From Marichromatium gracile (GTDB lineage Bacteria > Pseudomonadota > Gammaproteobacteria > Chromatiales > Chromatiaceae): 64,000 bases of DNA. The DNA lies in assembly GCF_004343155.1 (NCBI RefSeq), contig NZ_SMDC01000001.1:372001-436000 (forward strand), written 5' to 3'. The position numbers and the translations under genes are program-made. Shown piece after piece: positions 35,583-43,956 of this stretch; the first letter of the stretch is position 1; every line of letters starts with the position of its first letter. The notes under the pieces were generated by a model. It worked only from the letters and a program-made list of their open reading frames with translations, was not told the origin of the DNA and ran no database searches.

Positions 35583-36805
35583 TGGGGGATGACTCCGAGT
35601 GCCTGATTGAGTCGGGCCTGGGCGCGCCCCAGCTCCAGCCGGCGCAGTGCCAGATCGAGGCTGGCGACGCGGGCGCTGGCCTGGGTGCGCAGCAGATCGG
35701 TGAGGTCGCGCTCGCCGAGGTCGAAGGCGCGTCGTCCCAGCTGCAGCGCCTGCTGGGCGAGGGCGTGGCGCCGTTCGGCGACGGTGAGCGCGGTGGCCGC
35801 GCCCTCGCGGGCGAGCTGGGCGGCGATCAGGGTGCGCTCGGCGGCGAGTCGGGCACGCTGCAGGTCGGTGGCGCGCTCGGTATAGCCGCGCTCGGCGCGG
35901 GCCAGCGCCGGGGCCGACTGGCTGGCGAGTCCGAAGGGCAGACTGATCTCGAGCTGCAGCGAGTCGGCGGTGTCGGCGCCGCGGACCTCGCGGGCGCGCT
36001 TGCCGCCGACGCTGAGCACCGGGTTGCCGCGCCGCTCGCGCTGGGCCTGTTCGCGCTCGGCGCGGGCCAGCGCCAGGGCGCTGTCGGCGTCCTCGAGCAG
36101 CGGGTGGTCGGTGGGCAGTGCGTCGGTGCTGGCGGGCGTCTCGCGCAGCGGTTCGGGCAGCGTCTGCAGGCCGGTGAGTTGGCGATAGTCGGCGAGTGCG
36201 CGATCGTGTTCGAGCTGCGCGTCGCGCAGCTCGGCCTCGCGCTCGAGCGTCTGCTGGCGGGCGACCAGCAGGTCGACCCGCGCCAGCTCGCCGGCACCGA
36301 CCCGCTTGTCGATCGCCGCCTCCAGGGCGCGGGCGTCGCTCAGTGCCTGCTCGGTCTGACGCAGCCGCCCGGCGGCGATCGCCGCCGCCCAGCTCTTCTC
36401 GCGCACCTCGCCGGCGATCTCCCAGCGCAGCCGCCGGTCGAGGCTGCCGGCCTGACCGCCGACGGCGGCGGCGACCTGGCGGCGCGCGTCGCGCTGACCG
36501 GGCAGCCACAGCGGCATGTCGACCATGGTCTCGACCTCGTAGGCCCCGGCGTCCTCGGTGGCGCGGTCGCTGAGATAGCTCAGGCGCAGCGCGGGATCGG
36601 CGGCGAAGGGGCTGGCGGCCTGACGGGCGAGGGCGTCGCGCTCGCCGGTGATGGCCTGGGGGCGAGCCAGCTCGCCGCTGCGTTCGAGCGCCGCGCCGAC
36701 CGCCTCGCCGAGGGTTCCGGCGGCGGCCGGCGCGGCGGCGAGGGCGAGCAGCAGTGCCAACGGCAGGACGCCGAGGGGTCGAGTGGGGGGGTGTCTTGTG
36801 TCCAT
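35579..36805 (-). CDS. TolC-family outer membrane efflux protein
   Basis: 408-residue outer-membrane factor of the CzcC/CusC type. A signal sequence (LGVLPLALLLALAAAPAAAG) is followed by two long alpha-helical repeats rich in A, E, R and L (about 80-215 and 290-400), as expected for the periplasmic tunnel. No lipobox cysteine is visible, so it is probably not lipidated. It starts 28 bp after the kinase stop, in the same operon, and overlaps the adaptor by four bases. Confidence 0.88.
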   Translation of the reverse strand: MDTRHPPTRPLGVLPLALLLALAAAPAAAGTLGEAVGAALERSGELARPQAITGERDALARQAASPFAADPALRLSYLSDRATEDAGAYEVETMVDMPLWLPGQRDARRQVAAAVGGQAGSLDRRLRWEIAGEVREKSWAAAIAAGRLRQTEQALSDARALEAAIDKRVGAGELARVDLLVARQQTLEREAELRDAQLEHDRALADYRQLTGLQTLPEPLRETPASTDALPTDHPLLEDADSALALARAEREQAQRERRGNPVLSVGGKRAREVRGADTADSLQLEISLPFGLASQSAPALARAERGYTERATDLQRARLAAERTLIAAQLAREGAATALTVAERRHALAQQALQLGRRAFDLGERDLTDLLRTQASARVASLDLALRRLELGRAQARLNQALGVIPQ

Positions 36806-36833
36806 GGGTCCATCCTGGACCCCGGAGCTGAAA

Positions 36834-38192
36834 TCAAGCTGAACGCGGGGCGCGATCGCTGGTGGGGTGTTCGAGCGTGAGCCGGGCCTCGGCGCGCAGG
36901 CCGCCGAGCGGGGCGTGTGTGAGTGTCAGTTGGCCGCCGTAGCCCTCGACGATCTCGCGCACGATCGCCAGCCCCAGGCCATGACCGCTGACCTGCTCGT
37001 CGAGTCGCAGACCGCGCTCGGTGAGTGTGGCCAGGGCCGCCTCGGCGCAGCCGGGGCCGTCGTCGTCGACGCGGATCAGCAGCTCCCCGTCGTTGACCGA
37101 GAGCGTTGCCCGAACCTCGCCCTCGGCCCACTTGCAGGCGTTGTCGAGGAGGTTGCCGAGGAGTTCGAGCATGTCCTCGCGATCGACCGCGAGCGGTCCC
37201 CGGATCGCGCTGTCGAACGCGATGTGGAGCTGCTTGGGGGCGTGCATGCGTTTGAGCAGTCGCGCCAGCACCGGCAGTTCCTCCTCGGGTTCGAAGTAGA
37301 GCGCCGCGCCGCCGGCGCCGGCGAGCCGGGCACGTTTGAGTTGACGCTCGGCGATCTGGCGCAGTCGCTCGACCTGATCGAGCAGCCCCTGGCGCTGCTC
37401 GGCGTCGAGCGCCAGGGTGTCGGCGGCGAGCTGCTGGCGCAGCAGGGTCAGCGGTCCCTTGAGCGCATGGGCGAGGTTGCCGGCGGCGGTGCGCGAGCGT
37501 TCGAGACGCTGGCCGAAGCGCTCGAGCAGGCGGTTGAACTTGCGCACCAGCGGCAGGATCTCGGGCGGGACCTGCTCGGTGAGGGTGCCGGCGCGTCCGT
37601 GTTCGAGCCGCTCGATGTCGCGATAGAGCGGGCGCAGGCTGGTGAAGGCGCGCTGCACGATCAGCCGTTGCAGCACCAGGCTCAGTGCCAGCCCGCAGAC
37701 CGCGAGCAGCGCGAACAGCCGCTCGAAGAAGTCGATCTCGGTATCGAACTCGCTGACGTCCTCGGCGATGGTGAGGGTGAGGAGATGCGCGTCGAGACGA
37801 TAGCCGCCGGCCCACACCAACAACGACTGCCGATCCGGGCCGGCGGCGCGCCAGGCGGCGGTCTCGCCGGGGGCCAGCGCCCGGGTGTCGAGGTCCTCGT
37901 CCCACAGCGAGCGCGAGCGTAGTCGGTTGCCCTGGTCGTCCTCGACGACGAAGTAGTGGCCCGAGAGCGGCTGGTTGTAGACCGGGGTGAGATGGCGCGC
38001 GGCGACGTGCAGATGACCGTGACCGCTGCGCAGCGAGCCGAGCAGGCCCTCGGCGTCGTGCTCCAGACGCGAGTAGATGACGCTCTCCGAGCTGTGGTGG
38101 AGGGCGATGTGACCGATCCACCAGGCGCTGCCGATCACCGCCGTCAGCGCCAGCGCCAGCCCCAGGTGCAGCCGGGTCTCGAGCGAGATCAT
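36834..38192 (-). CDS. Sensor histidine kinase (PhoQ-like)
   Basis: 452-residue membrane kinase: TM helix about 9-31, a periplasmic sensor of about 125 residues, TM about 158-178, HAMP, then the kinase core. H-box NLAHALKGPLTLL gives phospho-acceptor H242; the N-box NLLDNACKWAE, G1 DDDGPGC and G2 GHGLGLAIVREI are intact. The H-box (HALKGPL) and overall layout are of the PhoQ type. The periplasmic part has several His (HGHLHVAARH near 58-67), suggestive of metal sensing. It overlaps the response regulator by ATGA and is co-transcribed with the efflux genes it probably controls. Confidence 0.92.
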   Translation of the reverse strand: MISLETRLHLGLALALTAVIGSAWWIGHIALHHSSESVIYSRLEHDAEGLLGSLRSGHGHLHVAARHLTPVYNQPLSGHYFVVEDDQGNRLRSRSLWDEDLDTRALAPGETAAWRAAGPDRQSLLVWAGGYRLDAHLLTLTIAEDVSEFDTEIDFFERLFALLAVCGLALSLVLQRLIVQRAFTSLRPLYRDIERLEHGRAGTLTEQVPPEILPLVRKFNRLLERFGQRLERSRTAAGNLAHALKGPLTLLRQQLAADTLALDAEQRQGLLDQVERLRQIAERQLKRARLAGAGGAALYFEPEEELPVLARLLKRMHAPKQLHIAFDSAIRGPLAVDREDMLELLGNLLDNACKWAEGEVRATLSVNDGELLIRVDDDGPGCAEAALATLTERGLRLDEQVSGHGLGLAIVREIVEGYGGQLTLTHAPLGGLRAEARLTLEHPTSDRAPRSA

Positions 38193-38851
38193 CGGCGTCT
38201 GAGCCGATAGCCCTGGCCGCGCAGGGTCTCGATGCGTTCGCGCCCGATCTTCTCGCGCAGCCGCCGGATATAGACCTCGATGAGATTGCCGCTCGGCTCG
38301 GCGTCGAGGTCGTAGACGTGCTCCATCAGCTGGGTCTTGGAGAGGATGCGCCCGGGGTTGCGCAGCAGGTAGCGCAGCAGGCGGAACTCGGTGCCGGTGA
38401 GCGGGTGTGTCTGGCCGTCCTCGAGCACCACGCGCTGACCGTCCTCGTCGAGGCTGAGCCCGTCGACCGCGAGGGTGCGTCCGGCGGCGGGGGCGGCGCG
38501 GCGGGTCAGGGCATTGAGCCGGGCGAGCAGTTCCTCGACGTGGAAGGGCTTGCCGAGATAGTCGTCGGCCCCGGCCTTGAGCCCGTCGACACGTTCGTGC
38601 CAGGCGTCGCGCGCGGTCAGCACCAGCACCGGCAGGTCGCGCCCGTGTGCGCGCCAGTGACGCAGCACCTCGAGTCCGGGGCGGCGCGGCAGTCCGAGGT
38701 CGAGCACCACCACGTCATAGGGCTCGGTGTCGCCGAGCTGCTCGCCGCCGATGCCGTCGGCGGCATGATCGACGGCGAACCCGGCGGCCTTGAGCGCCGG
38801 CAGCAGCGCCGCGACCTGGGCCGGGTCATCCTCTACCAATAACAGTCTCAT
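38189..38851 (-). CDS. OmpR/PhoP-family response regulator
   Basis: 220-residue two-domain regulator. The receiver (1-118) has acidic residues E7, D8 and D9, phospho-acceptor D51 in VVLDLGLP and the lysine in LGKPF near 104. The C-terminal winged helix (about 130-220) shows LTGTEFRLLRYLLRNPG and VYIRRLREKIG. It is overlapped at both ends by four bases (PepSY gene upstream, kinase downstream). It is expected to activate this operon when phosphorylated by the adjacent kinase. Confidence 0.94.
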   Translation of the reverse strand: MRLLLVEDDPAQVAALLPALKAAGFAVDHAADGIGGEQLGDTEPYDVVVLDLGLPRRPGLEVLRHWRAHGRDLPVLVLTARDAWHERVDGLKAGADDYLGKPFHVEELLARLNALTRRAAPAAGRTLAVDGLSLDEDGQRVVLEDGQTHPLTGTEFRLLRYLLRNPGRILSKTQLMEHVYDLDAEPSGNLIEVYIRRLREKIGRERIETLRGQGYRLRRR

Positions 38852-39153
38852 GGCTCGATCTCGTGGTGCAGCGGGCGGGCGGTGGCGGCATCGAGTTCGA
38901 GCTCGTGGACCCGGCCATCGGCATCGAGGATCTTGATCTCGTAGCGATATCCACCATGTCGATGTTCGAGTTCGGCCTCGATCAGCTGGCCGGGGCGCAA
39001 CCGTGCGGCCTGTTCGAGCAGCTGCTCCATGGGCAGGATCTGGCCGTACTTGCGGAGCTGCCGCACCTTGTCGTGGTCGAGGTGGTCGTCGGCGCCCGCG
39101 CAGATGGTCAGTGACAGCAGACCGAAAGCGAGCAGGGGGACTGTGGTCTTCAT
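38848..39153 (-). CDS. PepSY domain protein, secreted
   Basis: 101-residue protein with a signal peptide (MKTTVPLLAFGLLSLTICAGA) and one PepSY domain (RLRPGQLIEAELEHRHGGYRYEIKILDADG, in parts; ending ELELDAATARPLHHEIEP). It is the first gene of the efflux operon. Single-PepSY periplasmic proteins often precede PhoPQ-type systems and may tune the sensor. Its TGA overlaps the regulator's ATG. The start at 39153 leaves 83 bp to the divergent di-heme peroxidase gene, which must hold both promoters. Confidence 0.85.
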   Translation of the reverse strand: MKTTVPLLAFGLLSLTICAGADDHLDHDKVRQLRKYGQILPMEQLLEQAARLRPGQLIEAELEHRHGGYRYEIKILDADGRVHELELDAATARPLHHEIEP

Positions 39154-39223
39154 GCAGAGGGTCCGTTGCGGCTCACGGCGCGGGCGTGACCCGTGCCGAT
39201 CGATGCCCAAGAAGTGTAAACGA

Positions 39224-39235
39224 GGTTCCTGAACC
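39224..39235. promoter_or_regulatory. GGTTC-CT-GAACC palindrome between divergent genes
   Basis: A perfect 5+2+5 dyad, GGTTCCTGAACC, lies one base before the ATG of the di-heme peroxidase gene and within the 83-bp divergent region of the efflux operon. Its position could allow a dimeric regulator to control one or both genes. Short palindromes also occur by chance. Confidence 0.3.
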
Positions 39236-39236
39236 C

Positions 39237-40478
39237 ATGCTGAACATCACTGCAAGCAGCCGGGTGCGCTGGCTGGGCGTCGCGTTTGCGCTCGGCGCCG
39301 CGTCGACCGGCGCCAGCGAGCTGTCGCCGCCATCGTCGCTGGTGGCGCTGGGCCGGGCGCTGTTCTTCGATACCGGGTTGTCCGAGCCGCCCGGGCAGTC
39401 ATGTGCGAGCTGCCACCTGCCGGGTGCCGGCTGGAGCGGCCCGGACAGCGCGATCAATGCCGCCGGTGCGGTCCAGCCCGGGGCGGTGCCCGGACGTTTC
39501 GGCAATCGTCGCGCGCCGACCCTGGCCTACGCGAGCTTCAGCCCGCCGCTGTATCTCGACGAGGAGAGTGGCGGTTTCGTCGGTGGCAACTTCTGGGACG
39601 GTCGCGCCACCGGCTGGCTGCTCGGTGACCCGCTCGCCGAGCAGGCCCAGGCGCCATTGCTCGACCCGCTCGAGCATAACCTTGCCGATGCCGCCGAGGC
39701 GGTCGAGCGGGTCTGTGCCGGGCCGCGGGGGCGAGCGCTGCGCGACTGGTTCGGCGAGAGCGTCTGCGCCGAGCCGGTCGCTGGGTTCAACGCCATTGCC
39801 CGCGCGCTCGCCGCTTACCAGTCATCGCCCGAGGTCAACGCCTTCAGCTCCAAGTACGACCATTATCTGCGCGATCCCGAGCGCTATCCGCTGAGCGCCG
39901 AGGAGGCCCGGGGGCTGGAGCTCTTCGCCCGCGCCGACAAGGGCAACTGCGCCGCCTGTCATCCGCACACCCCGGGGGCGGACGGCAGTCCGCCACTGTT
40001 TACCGACTTCACCTACGACAACCTCGGTGTCGGGCGTAACCCCGACAACCCCTGGTACGCGATGGCCGGCTACAACCCCGATGGGCGTGCCTGGCGCGAT
40101 CCCGGGCTGGGAGGCCTGCTCGCCCGGGTGCCGCGCTTCGCGGCCCTGGCTGGGGCGCAGCTCGGCAAGCACAAGGTGCCGACCCTGCGCAATGTCGATC
40201 GTCGTCCCGCGCCCGGATTCGTGCGCGCCTACATGCACAACGGCGCCCACAAGGGGCTGGAGACGGTGGTGCACTTCTACAACACGCGCGATCTCAAGCC
40301 GGTCTGCGAGGACCTGGCCGCGCCGCGTCCGGGCAACAACTGCTGGCCACGCCCGGAGGTGGCGCGTAACGTCAATGATGACGAGCTGGGTGATCTCGGC
40401 CTCGATGCCGAGGAGGAGGCCGCCATTGTCGCCTTCCTGCGAACACTCAGCGACGGTTGGGACGCGCCACAGGATTGA
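39237..40478 (+). CDS. Di-heme cytochrome c peroxidase / MauG family protein
   Basis: 413-residue periplasmic protein with an export signal (cleavage near residue 27) and two c-type heme sites: CASCH at 56-60 and CAACH at 238-242. The pattern FWDGRATGWLLGDPLAEQAQ and LDPLEHNLAD is typical of the CcpA/MauG superfamily, which reduces H2O2 or modifies protein substrates. Near the end, MHNGAHKGLETVVHFYNTRD is also conserved. The ATG at 39237 gives the signal peptide. It is transcribed away from the metal-efflux operon and followed at 18 bp by an SDR-type gene. Confidence 0.9.
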   Translation: MLNITASSRVRWLGVAFALGAASTGASELSPPSSLVALGRALFFDTGLSEPPGQSCASCHLPGAGWSGPDSAINAAGAVQPGAVPGRFGNRRAPTLAYASFSPPLYLDEESGGFVGGNFWDGRATGWLLGDPLAEQAQAPLLDPLEHNLADAAEAVERVCAGPRGRALRDWFGESVCAEPVAGFNAIARALAAYQSSPEVNAFSSKYDHYLRDPERYPLSAEEARGLELFARADKGNCAACHPHTPGADGSPPLFTDFTYDNLGVGRNPDNPWYAMAGYNPDGRAWRDPGLGGLLARVPRFAALAGAQLGKHKVPTLRNVDRRPAPGFVRAYMHNGAHKGLETVVHFYNTRDLKPVCEDLAAPRPGNNCWPRPEVARNVNDDELGDLGLDAEEEAAIVAFLRTLSDGWDAPQD

Positions 40479-40496
40479 TCGGATCGAGGAGGTTGG

Positions 40497-41912
40497 ATGA
40501 GTGAGCAGGGACGGCCCCAGGTGGCGGTCGCCGGTGCCAGCGGTTTCATCGGCACCGCGTTGTGCCGGACGCTGGCCGAGCACCACGAGGTGGTGGCGTT
40601 GACCCGCTCGCCGGCGCGGGCGCGGATTCCGGACCCCGAGCGGCGTATCGGCTGGCGTCGCTGCGATCTGTTCGACGTCGAGGCGGTGCGCGCCGGGCTG
40701 CAGGGCTGCGATCTCGCGGTCTATCTGGTGCACTCCAACGCCCCTTCGTCGCGGTTGACCCAGGCCGCGGCGCGCGACATGGATCTGATTCTTGCCGACA
40801 ACTTCGCCCGCGCCGCGGCGGCCTGCGGGGTGCGTCAGATCGTCTTCGTCAGCGCGCTGATCCCCGAGGGCTTCGAGATCGCGCCGCTGCTGTGGAGCCG
40901 GCGCGAGGTGGAGCTGACGCTCGCCGCTCACGGCACCCCGGTGAGCGTGCTGCGCGCCGGGCTGGTGGTGGGGCCGGGCGGTTCCGGGCTCGGGCTGCTG
41001 GTCGATCTGGTGCGCCGTCTGCCGCTGCTGGCGCTACCGCCGGAGGCGCGCTCGCCGACCCGCCCGATCGCTCTCGACGACCTGGTGCGCGCCATCCTGC
41101 TGTGTCTGGAGCGCCCCGAGGACTATCGCGGGGTGTTCGATCTCGGTGGTCCCGAGTGGTTGAGCCATGCCGAGATGGTGCGTCAGTGCGCCGAGGTGAT
41201 GGGGGTGCGACGCTGGGTGTTCACCCTGCCGTGGTTGCCGCTGGGGGTGGTCGCGTGGGTGGCGCGGCGGGTCTCAGGGGCCAGTCCCGCGTTGGTCGGG
41301 CCGGTGGTCGAGAGTCTGCCGCAGCGGCTGCGAATACGTGACAATGCGCTGCAACGGGCGATCGCGCCCTCGGCCCTCGCCTTCCGTCGGGCGCTGGCGC
41401 AGTCGCTCGCCGCCGATGGTCGTCACCTGCAGCCCAACCCGCGCCGCCCGATCCAGCTCGAGGACCGGGCGCAACTGCGCGAGGCGAGCCGGGTACGCTC
41501 GATCCAGCGCATCATCCTGCCGCCGGGACAGGACGCGGCCTGGGTGGCGGGCAACTATTTCCGCTGGCTGGGACGCTGCTGCTGGCCGCTGGTGGCCAGT
41601 CGCGAGTGCGCCGACGGCGGTTGGGAGGTCGGGCTGCGACTGCCCCGGGTGGTACTGTTGCGGCTGCGTCCGGCGGCGGCGATGAGCACGGCACAGCGGC
41701 GGGTCTATCACATCGACGGTGGATTGCTGGCCCGCGCCGAGACCGGCGGGCGGTTCGAGTTCCATACCCTGCTCGATGGCCGCTACACCATGGCCGCGAT
41801 CCACGACTATGCCCCGGCGCTGCCCTGGTATCTCTATCTGTGGACCCAGGCGGCGATCCATCTGCGGGTGATGCGTCGCTATCAGCGCCGGCTGGCGCGA
41901 CTGGCGCGCTGA
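40497..41912 (+). CDS. NAD(P)-binding SDR-like protein with C-terminal extension
   Basis: 471-residue protein. Residues 1-285 are an atypical (NmrA/epimerase-like) Rossmann domain: VAVAGASGFIGTAL near 9, VYLVHSN near 76 and VLRAGLVVGPGGSG near 152. The usual YxxxK catalytic pair is not obvious (LLWSRREVE at that place), so it may bind NAD(P) without dehydrogenase activity. Residues about 300-471 form a second domain of about 170 residues, rich in W and R, ending in a probable amphipathic helix; its arrangement resembles YbjT-like proteins with a C-terminal DUF2867 domain. Substrate unknown. Confidence 0.78.
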   Translation: MSEQGRPQVAVAGASGFIGTALCRTLAEHHEVVALTRSPARARIPDPERRIGWRRCDLFDVEAVRAGLQGCDLAVYLVHSNAPSSRLTQAAARDMDLILADNFARAAAACGVRQIVFVSALIPEGFEIAPLLWSRREVELTLAAHGTPVSVLRAGLVVGPGGSGLGLLVDLVRRLPLLALPPEARSPTRPIALDDLVRAILLCLERPEDYRGVFDLGGPEWLSHAEMVRQCAEVMGVRRWVFTLPWLPLGVVAWVARRVSGASPALVGPVVESLPQRLRIRDNALQRAIAPSALAFRRALAQSLAADGRHLQPNPRRPIQLEDRAQLREASRVRSIQRIILPPGQDAAWVAGNYFRWLGRCCWPLVASRECADGGWEVGLRLPRVVLLRLRPAAAMSTAQRRVYHIDGGLLARAETGGRFEFHTLLDGRYTMAAIHDYAPALPWYLYLWTQAAIHLRVMRRYQRRLARLAR

Positions 41913-41944
41913 ATGCTCGGCGATCAGGCAAGGAGGGCACGCTC

Positions 41945-42352
41945 ATGGAGTCCCAATCCCTTTCCCCGTTGCAGGGTCTGCGGCTGCTGGTCGCCGAGGA
42001 CAACGAGATCACTCTGTGCGTGCTCCAGGAGATCCTCGAGGGCGAGGGGGCGCGGGTGACCGGCGTCGGCGACGGCGAGCAGGCGCTCGCCGCACTCGAT
42101 ACCGACGACGATTACCAGCTGCTCCTCACCGACCTGCGGATGCCGGTGGTCGATGGTCTGACGCTGGCGCGGCGCTGCCGTGAGCGTCTCCCCGGGATCC
42201 CGGTGGTGGGGCTGACGGTCGCGCTGCTGCCCGAGACCTGCGCCCAGGCCAACGAGGCCGGTATGGCCGAGCTGCTGGAGAAACCGCCGGACATCGATGC
42301 GCTGGTGGCGGCGGTACTGCGCCACGCTCGCTGGCCGGGCGACGCCGACTGA
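41945..42352 (+). CDS. Single-domain response regulator (receiver only)
   Basis: 135-residue CheY-like protein. The acidic pocket LVAEDNE (near 19), phospho-acceptor Asp in LLTDLRMPV (near 60), Thr in GLTV (near 88) and Lys in LEKPPD (near 110) are all present. There is no output domain, so it acts by phosphorelay or protein binding. GGAGG-like sequence about ten bases before ATG 41945 supports the start. No kinase is adjacent; the partner is unknown. Confidence 0.9.
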   Translation: MESQSLSPLQGLRLLVAEDNEITLCVLQEILEGEGARVTGVGDGEQALAALDTDDDYQLLLTDLRMPVVDGLTLARRCRERLPGIPVVGLTVALLPETCAQANEAGMAELLEKPPDIDALVAAVLRHARWPGDAD

Positions 42353-42365
42353 GCCGGAGCGGTGC

Positions 42366-43724
42366 TCAGGCGGCCGCGGCCGCGGGCGCCGGCGGCCGGA
42401 TCACGCCCTCGACCATCGCGGCGAGATCGACGCGCGCGCGCAGTCGGCGCGAGAGCATGAACGAGCCCATGAACTTGCGGTGCAGGAACATCGTCTCCGG
42501 CGCCGGGGCGGTGCTGAAGGCGCCGGAGCGGAACAGCTCGCGCCCCTGGCGGTAGACGCGCTCGAACAGGTCGGAGGTGCCGAAGTCGTAGTGGTCATCG
42601 GTGCTCAGCGGCTCGGCGGCGAGCTGCAGCAGGTCGAGCATGGTGCCGATGTGCTCGACCGGGTCGTCGGCGCCCATGTAGCCGAGCGCGACTGAGGCCT
42701 CGCGCATGCCCTCGCGATCGCTGTCGATGGTGGCGAGCGCCAGGCGGCGGAACGCGGCGACGTGCTCGGGGGCGACGCCGTGGGTGGCGCCGAAGTCGAG
42801 CAGGGCGATACGGCCGCTGTCGGCGTCGTAGAGATAGTTGCCGAAGTTGGGGTCGGTCTGCACCAGGCCGAACTCGAACAGCTCGCGCAGGGTCAGGCGC
42901 ATCAGCGCGGTGGCGGCGCGATCGCGCGCGGCGCGGCGGTAGTCGGCGCCGGCGAGGCGGTCGACCGGTACGCCGTCGACGAAGTCCATCGCCAGCACGT
43001 TGCGGGTGGTGAGGTCGCGATGCACCGCCGGGACCAGGAAGTCGGGGTCGTCGCCGAGTCGCGCGCGATAGCACTCGAGGGCCTCGGCCTCGGCGTCGTA
43101 GTCGGCCTCGCGATGGAGCTGGCGGCGCGCCTCCTCGAGAAAGGGCTTGATGTCGATGCCCTTGGGGGCCATGCCGAAGGTCTGGCCGAGCAGGGCGAGG
43201 TTGTCGATGTCGCTGTCGATGCTGTCGCGCACCCCGGGGAACTGGATCTTCAGCGCCAGACGGCGACCGTCGCGGGTCTCGGCGCGGTGCACCTGGCCGA
43301 TCGAGGCGGCGGCGATCGGTTTGAACTCGAAGCGGCTGAAGCGCTTGTCCCAGTCCGCCCCGTACTCGCGCTCGAGCACCTGGCTGAGCTGACTCATCGG
43401 CATCGGTTCGGCGCGCTCGCGCAGCGCACTCATGATCTCGGCGGCCTCCGGGGTGAAGATGTCCGAGCCTTCCATCGACATCAGTTGGCCCATCTTCATC
43501 ACCGCACCGCGCATCCGCGCCAGCCGCTCGGTGAAGCGCCGGGTGTGCTCGGGCGAGAGCTGGATGCGCGCCGGCTCGCCGCTGTTGCGACTGCGCGCCA
43601 GCTCGAACATCCCCTTGACGCCGACGCCGGCGGCCAGGTCGGTGGTCGCACGACCGAGGTGCCAGAGACGGCTGAGACGGCGGCTGGGGACGGCGCTTCC
43701 CGGCTGCTTGGTGGATTTGGTCAT
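42366..43724 (-). CDS. ABC1/AarF (UbiB) family atypical kinase
   Basis: 452-residue protein of the UbiB/ABC1 protein-kinase-like family. The family KxGQ motif (KMGQ, 77-80) and the alanine-rich loop AAASIGQVH (137-145) replace the normal P-loop. The DFG-type metal site appears as LLDFGATHG near 300, and QTDPNFGNY near 283 is the catalytic-loop equivalent. E. coli UbiB is about 546 residues with C-terminal membrane helices; this one is shorter and lacks them, so it belongs to the soluble ABC1 subgroup. Role in quinone or lipid metabolism is by family only. Confidence 0.88.
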   Translation of the reverse strand: MTKSTKQPGSAVPSRRLSRLWHLGRATTDLAAGVGVKGMFELARSRNSGEPARIQLSPEHTRRFTERLARMRGAVMKMGQLMSMEGSDIFTPEAAEIMSALRERAEPMPMSQLSQVLEREYGADWDKRFSRFEFKPIAAASIGQVHRAETRDGRRLALKIQFPGVRDSIDSDIDNLALLGQTFGMAPKGIDIKPFLEEARRQLHREADYDAEAEALECYRARLGDDPDFLVPAVHRDLTTRNVLAMDFVDGVPVDRLAGADYRRAARDRAATALMRLTLRELFEFGLVQTDPNFGNYLYDADSGRIALLDFGATHGVAPEHVAAFRRLALATIDSDREGMREASVALGYMGADDPVEHIGTMLDLLQLAAEPLSTDDHYDFGTSDLFERVYRQGRELFRSGAFSTAPAPETMFLHRKFMGSFMLSRRLRARVDLAAMVEGVIRPPAPAAAAA

Positions 43725-43844
43725 GATGAATTCCTTATCGAAATATTAAGGTTTAACCCAATGTAGGCGCGGCATGGAGTGGCGACAAGGCAAAATCGCA
43801 ACCCTTGCGGTGGCGGTGATGGTGTGTGGAAAAGGTGAAATCAC

Positions 43845-43873
43845 TTGCAGTTGCACGCACATAGTTCAATAAT
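43845..43873 (+). promoter_or_regulatory. Candidate promoter of deaD
   Basis: TTGCAG (43845-43850) and AATAAT (43868-43873; five of six matches to the -10 consensus) are 17 bp apart. They lie in an AT-rich patch and leave a leader of roughly 75 bases before ATG 43957. A long leader would fit post-transcriptional or cold regulation, as known for deaD/csdA genes, but no specific element is recognisable. Confidence 0.45.
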
Positions 43874-43956
43874 AAACAGTTTCCTCGCGATCTCCGGCAG
43901 GCCATCCCGGCCTTCTTTGCAAGCGCGCCTTTCTCTCTCCCCTTCGAGGCTCCACC

